Part shown: in pieces, positions 18,443-26,133 of the stretch | Layout of the letters: each line of letters starts with the position of its first letter | Numbering within the stretch: position 1 is the stretch's first letter | Source of the DNA: Mangrovimicrobium sp033283325 | Lineage (GTDB): Bacteria > Pseudomonadota > Gammaproteobacteria > Pseudomonadales > Halieaceae | Assembly (NCBI GenBank): GCA_033283325.1 | Contig: JAWMQO010000006.1 | Span: forward strand, 124,001 to 188,000 | Reading direction: 5' to 3' | Length of the DNA: 64,000 nucleotides | Position numbers and translations under genes: made by a program | The notes under the pieces: model-generated | Databases searched by the model: none | The model's input: only the letters and a program-made list of their open reading frames with translations | Told to the model about the DNA's origin: nothing

Positions 18443-18753
18443 CTGCGCTGCTCTCGGTTCTCATCGCCGGCCTCGGCACCTATTTCAGCCGGGCGCTGTT
18501 CATCATCGCGCTGGCCAACCGGCGCATTCCGAAAACACTGACGCTGGCGATGGAATACGTGGGGCCCTCGGTGCTGGCGGCACTGGTGGTGACCCTGCTG
18601 CTGTCACCAGGGGAAGGCGGCGGCCCGGGCGGCGCCGAACTGCTGGCATTGGCAGTGGCCGCGCTGATGGCCTGGAAAACCCGCAACCACCTGGTCACCC
18701 TTGGGATTGCGATGCTGGTTTTCTGGGTGGCGAGGGCGCTGCTCGGCGCGTGA
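18439..18753 (+). CDS. azlD: AzlD-family branched-chain amino acid exporter subunit
   Basis: A 104-residue membrane protein with GLGTYFSRALFIIALANRRI, LEYVGPSVLAAL-like MEYVGPSVLAALVV and RNHLVTLGIAMLVFWVAR, matching AzlD. The start at 18439 overlaps the end of azlC by four bases. It is the small partner needed for AzlC function. Convergent with the S9 peptidase gene, 22 bases away. Confidence 0.9.
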   Translation: MTALLSVLIAGLGTYFSRALFIIALANRRIPKTLTLAMEYVGPSVLAALVVTLLLSPGEGGGPGGAELLALAVAALMAWKTRNHLVTLGIAMLVFWVARALLGA

Positions 18754-18775
18754 GCAGGGCCCCGCCCGACGGAGA

Positions 18776-20962
18776 CTAGTCGTCCCCATCCAGTTGCCAC
18801 AGCAGGAAGCTGTAGGTCTCGGCGATCTCCTGCAGGATCTGCTGGCGGGTAGAGCCGATACCGTGTCCGGCGCCGTACTCGACCCGGAACACCACCGGTC
18901 CACCACTGCTGGCTGCCTGCATCCGCGCGGCGAGTTTGCCCGACATCCAGGGTTCCACCCGGTGATCGTTGAAGCCGTGCGTCAGCAAGACCGCGGGGTA
19001 CTCGACGCCATCCTGTACATGGTGATAACCGCTCATGGCATAAAGGCCGGTGAAACCATCTTTCTCGGTTACCGTGCCGAACTCCTGGATATTGGGTACG
19101 CCATTGGTCGTGGTTTCGGCACGGATTGCATCGGCCATGCCCACCTGGATAACCGCCGCACTGAACAGGTCCGGGCGCTCGGTAATCGCCCGGCTCGCCA
19201 GGATACCGCCGGCGCTGCCGCCCATCACAGCGAGGTGTTCCGGGCTGGTATAGCCTTTCTCCACCAGGTATTCGGCACTGGCGATGGCGTCCTTCCAGGT
19301 GTTCGGCTTGTTCAGCATGCGACCGGCGTAGTGCCAGGCCTGGCCGTATTCACCACCGCCGCGCACGTGGGCAACGGCGTAGATTCCGCCGCGTTCCAGC
19401 CAGGCGAGGCGCAGCGCGGAGAAGTTCACATCCATGGAGTACGCGTAGCTGCCGTAGCCGTAGACTATGGTGGGATGGCTGCCGTCGAGTTCGAGGTCGG
19501 CGCGACGGATAATCGACAGCGGCACACTGGTCCCGTCGTGGCTGGTGACCAGGACCTCTTCCGCCACGTAACCCGGTACCGCATCGTATTTGCCTTCCGG
19601 CAGCAAACCGGTATCACTGAAGGATTTCCCTGCCGGGTCGTAGGCATAGACCATCGCGCCAGTCGTCCATGAAGTGGCGTAAATGAACACACCCGGCAGG
19701 GTGTGGGAAACCGAGCTCACATACGCCGCGAGATCGCCATGGGGATCGAGCAGGTGCGCCTCTTTAGCGCCGTAGGGCAAGCGCAGGACCTTGCTGACAC
19801 CGTTGAGCCGGGAGTCGAGGTAGAGCGCATCGCTGGCGGCGTAGACATCGTCCAGGACCAGGTCGCCGCCGGGGATGACCGTATCCGCCGCGGCGAAGTC
19901 AGGCGCATCCAGCCCGGTGCGCAGGAGCTGGTAGCGCGGGGCGTCGAGGCCGCTGAGCAGGTAGATATCGTCGCCATTGACGGCGAACTTCACCACTTCC
20001 GCATCGGCGGTACAGATCTGTTTCCAGCTTGTTTCACCCAGGAGCAGGCTTTCCAGCGGCGCGGTGTAAAGGGAAATCTCGTTGGAGTCGCCGTGCTTGA
20101 CCTTGACCACAGCGTGCCCGGAACCCGGGGTGAGCCAGATACTGGGGAAATCCTCATCGCTGATCGGCATGGAGTCCGACATGCCGTAGGCGGCAATGAC
20201 AGGGTCATCAGCGGGATCGCTGCCGAGCTTGTGAAAGCGCACACTGGTCTGCTTGTAGATTTCCGTCGCGGGGGCATCCGCCGGCAGGTCGCGACGCCGG
20301 CTGTAAAAGAACCCGCTGCCGTCGGCGAGCCACTGGGGTTCGTTGTAGGCGGTCTCGATGTTGTCGATGGTGTCGGGCGATACTTCGCCGGAAGCGACCT
20401 CAAGGGTGAAATAGGTCGTCAGCTCCGAGCCGCCCTGGGCGAGCCCGTAGACTACCCGGCTGCCATCGGGCGAGGGTGAATAGACTTCCAGCGAGTAGTG
20501 CTCTTCGCCGTCACCACCGAGCGCCTCGGGGTCCACCAGCAAGCGTGGACTTTTCTCTCCAGCGGCCTGCAGGTAGAGCTTGCCGACGCTCTCGCCCGCC
20601 ATCCGGCGCATGAAAAACAGCGAGCCGTCGTTCATCCGGTGCACGTAATAGCTGTGGTAGGGCTTGCCTGCGTCGAGTTCCTGCAGGCGCTGGGCCAACG
20701 CATCGGTCGCCGGGAGGGCGTCCAGCAATGTGTCGGCGTACTCCGCCTGGCCGCGGAACCAGTCCTGAACGTAGGGGTCGTCGAGGTCTTCCATGTAGCG
20801 ATAGGGATCGTGTACCTGCACGCCCCAGTGGGTATCCACAACGTCATCGATTTTTGCTACGGGTGCTGATACTGGTTCGAGTTTGCTCGCACAGGCCGCC
20901 AGCAGTGTGGCGAGTATGCCGGCAGCGAGCAAGGAAATGCCCTTGCTGGTGTTTCTGCTCAT
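18776..20962 (-). CDS. Prolyl oligopeptidase family S9A serine peptidase, lipoprotein
   Basis: A 728-residue enzyme with a lipobox leader (LATLLAACASK), so periplasmic or outer-membrane anchored. An N-terminal beta-propeller starts with VQVHDPYRYMEDLDDP. The C-terminal alpha/beta hydrolase domain carries the catalytic Ser in VMGGSAGGILASRA, Asp in THGFNDHRVEP and His in VEYGAGHGIGST. This is the complete S9A triad. Cleaves short proline-containing or oligobasic peptides; the exact specificity is unknown. It follows the NTF2-like gene at 21021-21527 by 58 bases. Confidence 0.93.
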   Translation of the reverse strand: MSRNTSKGISLLAAGILATLLAACASKLEPVSAPVAKIDDVVDTHWGVQVHDPYRYMEDLDDPYVQDWFRGQAEYADTLLDALPATDALAQRLQELDAGKPYHSYYVHRMNDGSLFFMRRMAGESVGKLYLQAAGEKSPRLLVDPEALGGDGEEHYSLEVYSPSPDGSRVVYGLAQGGSELTTYFTLEVASGEVSPDTIDNIETAYNEPQWLADGSGFFYSRRRDLPADAPATEIYKQTSVRFHKLGSDPADDPVIAAYGMSDSMPISDEDFPSIWLTPGSGHAVVKVKHGDSNEISLYTAPLESLLLGETSWKQICTADAEVVKFAVNGDDIYLLSGLDAPRYQLLRTGLDAPDFAAADTVIPGGDLVLDDVYAASDALYLDSRLNGVSKVLRLPYGAKEAHLLDPHGDLAAYVSSVSHTLPGVFIYATSWTTGAMVYAYDPAGKSFSDTGLLPEGKYDAVPGYVAEEVLVTSHDGTSVPLSIIRRADLELDGSHPTIVYGYGSYAYSMDVNFSALRLAWLERGGIYAVAHVRGGGEYGQAWHYAGRMLNKPNTWKDAIASAEYLVEKGYTSPEHLAVMGGSAGGILASRAITERPDLFSAAVIQVGMADAIRAETTTNGVPNIQEFGTVTEKDGFTGLYAMSGYHHVQDGVEYPAVLLTHGFNDHRVEPWMSGKLAARMQAASSGGPVVFRVEYGAGHGIGSTRQQILQEIAETYSFLLWQLDGDD

Positions 20963-21020
20963 GAAGTTCTCCAGGCTATTCGGGTTATCGGAGTGATGGC
21001 TGTACCGCTTCTACCATTCT

Positions 21021-21527
21021 TTAACGCTTGACGGCCTCAGTCCCGCAATCAGGTCGGGGCGCCCACAGCTCGAGGTACTTTTCCGGAAGCGAGCCTGCGG
21101 CGGGGCTGCCGGCATCGAATAACACCCGCCACTGGCCGTCATGGCCACGCCGCCAGACCGAGTTGAAGGTGCCCCAGCTCTCACTGAGCTCCCCGTTCTC
21201 ATCCAGCCCCCTGACCCGGTACGGCCCCCGGGTAAGGGCGAGGCCCGCGTCTTCCAGAACTTCGACAATCTGCGGGCGCCAGGAAATCTCCGGACCGGAT
21301 TCACTGAGGAAAACCGACCAGCCCTCGGTCACGGCAGCGGGGCCGCGCAGCACCGTCTGCCCCGCGAAGCGGGCGTCCGCATCGAGAAAGGCGCGGAAAG
21401 CTTCGCTGTCGCGCGCTTCGGCGGACTGGCTGAAGGCGATTTCCCGGCAGGCGACCGTCTCACGCACATCCGCCAGTAGCGGATTCGCCAGCACGGCGCC
21501 GGCCAGTAGGTAACAGGGGATTTTCAT
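21021..21527 (-). CDS. Secreted NTF2/SnoaL-like (DUF4440-type) protein
   Basis: A 168-residue product starting at ATG 21527, with a short signal peptide (cleavage near NPLLA). The mature part, SAEARDSEAFRAFLDADARF, WSVFLSESGPEISWRP, YRVRGLDENGELSESWGTFNS and VWRRGHDGQWRVLFDAGSP, has the layout of cystatin-like NTF2/SnoaL/DUF4440 proteins, which bind small ligands in a cone-shaped fold. No catalytic role can be assigned. Upstream of, and codirectional with, the S9 peptidase. Confidence 0.75.
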   Translation of the reverse strand: MKIPCYLLAGAVLANPLLADVRETVACREIAFSQSAEARDSEAFRAFLDADARFAGQTVLRGPAAVTEGWSVFLSESGPEISWRPQIVEVLEDAGLALTRGPYRVRGLDENGELSESWGTFNSVWRRGHDGQWRVLFDAGSPAAGSLPEKYLELWAPRPDCGTEAVKR

Positions 21528-21642
21528 GCCGCACTCCGAGCTTGAAACGCCTGTAACTATAGACCAGACCCCCGCCTGTGCTAGCGCAAGCGCCATCGCC
21601 GGCGCTGAACTACACTTTCTCCCGCCCACGGAGAATCCCAGC

Positions 21643-23889
21643 ATGCACTCAAAAAACCCGCCGCTTTCCATCCTCTTCGGCTTCTGGCTCGCCAGCCTGC
21701 TCTGCCTCGCGCTTGCCAGCAGGGCGCACGCGCTGGAGTGGCCCCAGGAAGTCAGCGCCGAGGAAGGCACTATCGTGGTGTACCAACCGCAGCCGGAGGC
21801 ACTCGAGGGCAATCGCCTCACCGGTCGCGCAGCGATGTCGCTGGAGTTGGTCAATAGCGAGGAAGCCATCTTCGGCGCATTCTGGTTCGAGGCGAGGATC
21901 GATACCGATGGGGACGCCGGTACCGCATTGATATCAGACCTGCGGGTTACCAGTGTACGCTGGCCAGATTCCAAGGATGCCGGCGAACAGCGCTTCACGG
22001 CCATCGTGGAAGCCGCGCTACCGGAAAATGGCTTCAGCATTTCACTGGACCGCCTGTCGGCGAGCCTGGAATCCGCGGATATCGAACGCAGGAGCCTGGA
22101 GAACCTGCAGCATGAGCCACCCGCCATCGAGTTCCGTCAACTGCCCGCCGTCCTGCTCAGTTTCGACGGCGAACCGCGTTATGGCGAGATCGAGAACAGC
22201 GACTACCAACGCATCATGAATACGCCGATGGCCGTAGCGCGCAACAAGGGCAGCGACAATTACTGGCTCTACAGCGGCAGGTTCTGGTACCGGGCCAACG
22301 AGGCAATGGGCCCGTGGCAGGTCGACGCCTCGCCCCCCGCCGACCTCGTCCAACTCGCCAGCGGCGTCACCGGCGACGATCAGGAGCAGCCCGATGAGCC
22401 TCCGGAGATCGTGACCGCGAACACCCCCACCGAACTCATCGTCACCCAGGGCAAGCCCGACTGGAAATCGCTGCCGGGCGGCAGCGTGCTCTATGTCAGC
22501 AACACCGAATCACCCTGGCTGCGTGACCTCGGCACCAACAACATGTACCTGCTGCTCTCGGGCCGCTGGTACCGCAGCAAGGCGCAGGACGGACCCTGGA
22601 CCTTCGTCGCGGCGGATGAACTGCCCGCAGCCTTCAGCGATATTCCCCCGGACTCGGAGATAGGCGGCCTGCGCACCTCCGTAGCCGGCACCCCGGAAGC
22701 GGAAGATGCGGTCATGGATGCGCGGATTCCACAGACAGCGGCAATCAGGCGCGACGAAGCTACCCTGAGCGTGCAGTACGACGGTTCACCCCGCTTCGAG
22801 AAAATCAGCGGCACCAATGTCGCCTACGCGCTCAACACCGCTACCCAGGTGCTGGAAATCGACAAGCGCTATTACGCGGTGGACAACGGAGTCTGGTTCA
22901 CCGGTACGAGCCCCACCGGTCCCTGGCAGGTGGCGGACTCCATTCCGCAGGAGGAGATAGACAGGATTCCGCCCAGTTCGGCTGCCTACAACACCACTTA
23001 CGTGCATATCTACGAATCCACACCCGAGATCGTCTACGTGGGCTACCTGCCGGGCTACCTGTGGAGCTTTCCCTACTACGGCGTGCCGGTCTATGGCACC
23101 GGCTGGTATTACCCGCCCTACTACGGCCGCTACTACTATCCGCGGCCGGCCACCTGGGGATTCAACGTCGGCTACAACCCCTGGACCGGCTGGAGCTTCG
23201 GCCTCAGTTATTCAAGCGGCTTCTTCAATGTCGGCGTCGGCTGGGGCGGCGGCTATCCGGGCGCCTACCGGCCCTGGGGCTGTTGCAACGGCTGGTACGG
23301 CGGCGGCTATCGCGGACCGGTTTTCATCAACACCGGGGATATCAATATCGGCAACAACATCAATGTCGGCAATCGCGCGAACATCGGCAAGCGGATCGAT
23401 CGCGGCACTCACAAAGGCGATTTCGATCGCTCGCGACATAACCTCTACCGGAACCCGGCAAATCGCGACCGGGTAGCGGACCGCTCGACTGCGCGGGCGC
23501 AGCTGAAACAGGCACGACCAGCCAGTGGCCGTCCCAACAACGTCTTCGCCGACAACAAGGGCAACGTCGCCCGCAAGGTGGAGAGCGGCTGGGAAGCCCG
23601 CGCCAACGGCCAGTGGGAAAAGCCGCAAATCAGCCAGGCCCAGCGCGAGCAGGCGCGCTCCACCGTCGAGCAGCACACGACGGCGCAGCAACGCCAGGCT
23701 GCCCAGGACGCCATGCGCAAGCGCAGCCAGACCAGCAGCGGGCAATTCCAGATGCCGCAGATTGACCGCGGCGGCCTGGAGCGCGCCAACCGCGCGCGGC
23801 AGCACGGCGCCAGCCGCGAGATGGCCCGCCCGCAGCGGGGCAGTTTCGGGGGCGGCGGGCTCAAAAGCGGAGGACTGCGCGGGCGATGA
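21643..23889 (+). CDS. Large secreted protein with three internal repeats and Gly/Tyr-rich segment
   Basis: A 748-residue exported protein; the ATG at 21643 has GGAG at 21630 and opens a signal peptide (RAHA). Three related segments of about 60-75 residues occur near 170-238, 264-341 and 374-445. Each runs from GxPxx through a YxxN/SNTxxx core and an aromatic strand to GRFWYRANEAMGPW, GRWYRSKAQDGPW or GVWFTGTSPTGPW. Residues ~467-560 are rich in Gly, Tyr and Trp (FPYYGVPVYGTGWYYPPYYG). The C-terminal part is basic and Gln/Arg-rich. Similar proteins are sometimes labelled carbohydrate-binding or autotransporter-like. Function unknown. Confidence 0.8.
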   Translation: MHSKNPPLSILFGFWLASLLCLALASRAHALEWPQEVSAEEGTIVVYQPQPEALEGNRLTGRAAMSLELVNSEEAIFGAFWFEARIDTDGDAGTALISDLRVTSVRWPDSKDAGEQRFTAIVEAALPENGFSISLDRLSASLESADIERRSLENLQHEPPAIEFRQLPAVLLSFDGEPRYGEIENSDYQRIMNTPMAVARNKGSDNYWLYSGRFWYRANEAMGPWQVDASPPADLVQLASGVTGDDQEQPDEPPEIVTANTPTELIVTQGKPDWKSLPGGSVLYVSNTESPWLRDLGTNNMYLLLSGRWYRSKAQDGPWTFVAADELPAAFSDIPPDSEIGGLRTSVAGTPEAEDAVMDARIPQTAAIRRDEATLSVQYDGSPRFEKISGTNVAYALNTATQVLEIDKRYYAVDNGVWFTGTSPTGPWQVADSIPQEEIDRIPPSSAAYNTTYVHIYESTPEIVYVGYLPGYLWSFPYYGVPVYGTGWYYPPYYGRYYYPRPATWGFNVGYNPWTGWSFGLSYSSGFFNVGVGWGGGYPGAYRPWGCCNGWYGGGYRGPVFINTGDINIGNNINVGNRANIGKRIDRGTHKGDFDRSRHNLYRNPANRDRVADRSTARAQLKQARPASGRPNNVFADNKGNVARKVESGWEARANGQWEKPQISQAQREQARSTVEQHTTAQQRQAAQDAMRKRSQTSSGQFQMPQIDRGGLERANRARQHGASREMARPQRGSFGGGGLKSGGLRGR

Positions 23890-24245
23890 AAAAAATGTTG
23901 TTCGGGAGCGTGTAAAATCTGCTGACAACGTGAAAAAACCTGAAAACAGGCTATTTCTTTCCTCTCCGGTAAGTGCTCACTTGCCAATTGGGTGTCCGAA
24001 TTTTTGCCAGCCCGGTATTTGTTGACATTAAAAAGCTTTAATGACATGTTCACGCCACCAAAATACTGTCTATGACACAGTATGCGCGTGGCCGTTGCGA
24101 GGCGATCAAACCGACTCGATGGCAAGCCAAGATGAGTGAAACCCTGCCTGCAGGGAAATCGCAAGGGACTGCGCGATTGGAATAGTGACCCTGGAAACAC
24201 GGGGCCGAACCAATAAGTAATAACATTCGCATCAAGGAAGAAATT
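23890..24245. other. 356-base gene-free, AT-richer leader with two inverted repeats
   Basis: No coding frame is convincing here. The stretch is visibly richer in A and T than its neighbours. It contains CATTAAAaagcTTTAATG (24026-24043) and ATACTGT/ACAGTAT (24063-24069 and 24077-24083), plus GTTGACATT near 24021, which resembles a -35 element. It probably carries the promoter and regulatory sites of the following secreted-protein gene. Confidence 0.5.
24026..24083 (+). promoter_or_regulatory. Candidate operator pair upstream of the TULIP-like gene
   Basis: Two perfect inverted repeats lie 19 bases apart: a 7-bp pair CATTAAA/TTTAATG around AAGC at 24026-24043 and a 7-bp pair ATACTGT/ACAGTAT around CTATGAC at 24063-24083. 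They fit binding sites for a dimeric regulator, but no regulator is identified. Confidence 0.35.
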
Positions 24246-26039
24246 ATGCACTCTGCCTTTAGTCTCAGAAATTTATGCGGCAGCGCCGCACTCATGCTCA
24301 GCGCATCATCCTTCGCTGTAGGCCTTTCCCCGGTCACCGTGACCAGCGTCGTACCCGCCGAAGACGGCAGCGACAACCTGGTCATCAGCGGCACCGTGGT
24401 CAACGGCAGCAATCTGACCAGCATGGATATCAATGGCTATCCCGTTACCCTGAGCGGTAACGATTTCAGCCTGCAGATGCCCCCTGCCAGCGATTACCAG
24501 ATCAACCTCTTCGACATCGGCGGCGGCAGCGAGTCCCTCAACTACGCCGCGCCCGACGCTCCTGTGGACTCGGCAATCCAGGTTGTCGTCGGCAACCAGG
24601 TGCTGGGTGAAGTCGGTGACGCCATGGGCCGCCTGCTGGCCGACCTCGATCTCAACGCGGTTCTGGGCATCGACCCGTCCGAGTGTGTGATCAATACCAT
24701 TTTCCGCATCGGCTGTGACATGTACTTGCGCTCGATGGAAATCATCGGCACACCTGATGTAAACCTGTTCTTCACCCCTGACGGCGGCGAGCGGATGACG
24801 GTTAACATCGGCATGCAGATCCCCGACGCCGAAATGATCGTCGACATCAAGCGCTCCTACTGGTTCGGCTACGACCGGACCACGATGACCACCTCCGACA
24901 TCGAGGCCTCGTTCCAGATCACTGTCGAAGCCACTGACAACCAGTCGATTCGCGTCATCCTGGACGAGCCGAGCGATGTCTACCTCGACTTCGGCAGCAT
25001 GAAAGTGCGCTCCATCAACCTCGCCGCGCACCTGATCCCGCTGTTCAAGGACGCCATCGCCGACCTGGTCAACGACAAACTGGTCGAGGTGGGTGGTCCC
25101 TTCCTGGAGCAACTGCCGATTCCGGCCATCCCCATCAACCTGCCCCTGGACATCGACGGTGACGGCACCGACGACGCCGAATTCGCCATCCGCATGCACG
25201 CGGAACTGCTGGACGTACTCCCCGGCGGCGACGGCCAGGCCGTGCTGGCTGGCTCGATTTTCTCAGCCAATGTTGCCCCCGGCCGCGAAGTTCTCGGTTC
25301 GCGACGGATCGGCGGTATGCTCCCGGGCGCGGAGGCTGTTGGCGGCACCACCGATATCACTGCGGCAATCGCCGTCGATACGGTCAACCAGCTGCTCACC
25401 GCGCTCTACCAGAGCGGTCTCGACCAGAGCCTCGCTATCCCGCTGACGCTGGCTGACCTGGGCGCCTTCGGCAGCACTCTCACGCAATTCGGCTACAGCC
25501 TCGACGACAACCTGCTCCTCTCCCTCAACTTCGGCGCCGCACCCGAATTGCAGGTGAGCAATGACGGCCTCTACCCCCTGGGCCTGGCCATGGGCCTGCC
25601 GCAGATGGGTATCGAAATGCAACTGGTGACTGACGATGGCAACGTACTGATGATGGCATTCACCGGTGACTACGCCCTGGAGACCTCGCTCGGCGCCTCA
25701 CCGGACGGTCAGCTGTTCCTGAACCTGTACAAGCCCAACCTGTTGAACGTTGCCAATGTAGAAGTGACTGGTGGCAGTATCGCCGATGACTTTGGCACCG
25801 GACCTATCCAGAGCTTCCTGCCTGTGATCATTTCGGCAGCAATCTACCCCTATGCCCCGATGATCGAGGAACTGCTCAACTCCGCCCGCCTGGAACTGGA
25901 CATCGGTGAAGTGGTCACCGACTGGCTGAACACCGACTTCCCATCCGTACCCGTATCAGGTTACGTCACCGAAGCCGGCGTGAGCCTTGACGAGTCCTAC
26001 ATGGAAGTGGGCCTGGGTATCGACTTCCCCAACCCCTGA
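24246..26039 (+). CDS. Secreted protein, Ig-like N-terminus and possible TULIP (BPI-like) domains
   Basis: A 597-residue product with a signal peptide (SSFAVG); AAGGAAGAA just precedes ATG 24246. Residues ~28-95 look like a small beta-sandwich (SGTVVNGSNLTSMDINGYPV). Later, long amphipathic helices are followed by short-strand tails: LIPLFKDAIADLVNDKLVEV then LEQLPIPAIPINLPLD (about 263-303), and SFLPVIISAAIYPYAPMIEE, DWLNTDFPSVPVSGYV and ESYMEVGLGIDF (about 523-595). The order helix, pro-rich hinge, paired strands resembles the two ends of a BPI/LBP-type tubular lipid-binding (TULIP) protein. This is inferred from pattern only. Confidence 0.6.
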   Translation: MHSAFSLRNLCGSAALMLSASSFAVGLSPVTVTSVVPAEDGSDNLVISGTVVNGSNLTSMDINGYPVTLSGNDFSLQMPPASDYQINLFDIGGGSESLNYAAPDAPVDSAIQVVVGNQVLGEVGDAMGRLLADLDLNAVLGIDPSECVINTIFRIGCDMYLRSMEIIGTPDVNLFFTPDGGERMTVNIGMQIPDAEMIVDIKRSYWFGYDRTTMTTSDIEASFQITVEATDNQSIRVILDEPSDVYLDFGSMKVRSINLAAHLIPLFKDAIADLVNDKLVEVGGPFLEQLPIPAIPINLPLDIDGDGTDDAEFAIRMHAELLDVLPGGDGQAVLAGSIFSANVAPGREVLGSRRIGGMLPGAEAVGGTTDITAAIAVDTVNQLLTALYQSGLDQSLAIPLTLADLGAFGSTLTQFGYSLDDNLLLSLNFGAAPELQVSNDGLYPLGLAMGLPQMGIEMQLVTDDGNVLMMAFTGDYALETSLGASPDGQLFLNLYKPNLLNVANVEVTGGSIADDFGTGPIQSFLPVIISAAIYPYAPMIEELLNSARLELDIGEVVTDWLNTDFPSVPVSGYVTEAGVSLDESYMEVGLGIDFPNP

Positions 26040-26054
26040 TCCACTGCAGTAAAC

Positions 26055-26106
26055 GGGCGGAAATCTATCCGCCCACGCATCACAGGCTCCTCCGGGAGCC
26101 TGTTTT
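26055..26106 (+). terminator. Double hairpin terminator between convergent genes
   Basis: The first hairpin is GGGCGGA/TCCGCCC (26055-26061 and 26068-26074). The second, ACAGGCTCC/GGAGCCTGT (26082-26090 and 26095-26103) around a TCCG tetraloop, ends in TTTT at 26103-26106. The latter is a good Rho-independent terminator for the upstream secreted-protein gene. Confidence 0.8.
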
Positions 26107-26133
26107 CATTTCTGGCTTCGGCCTGGCGACGGC

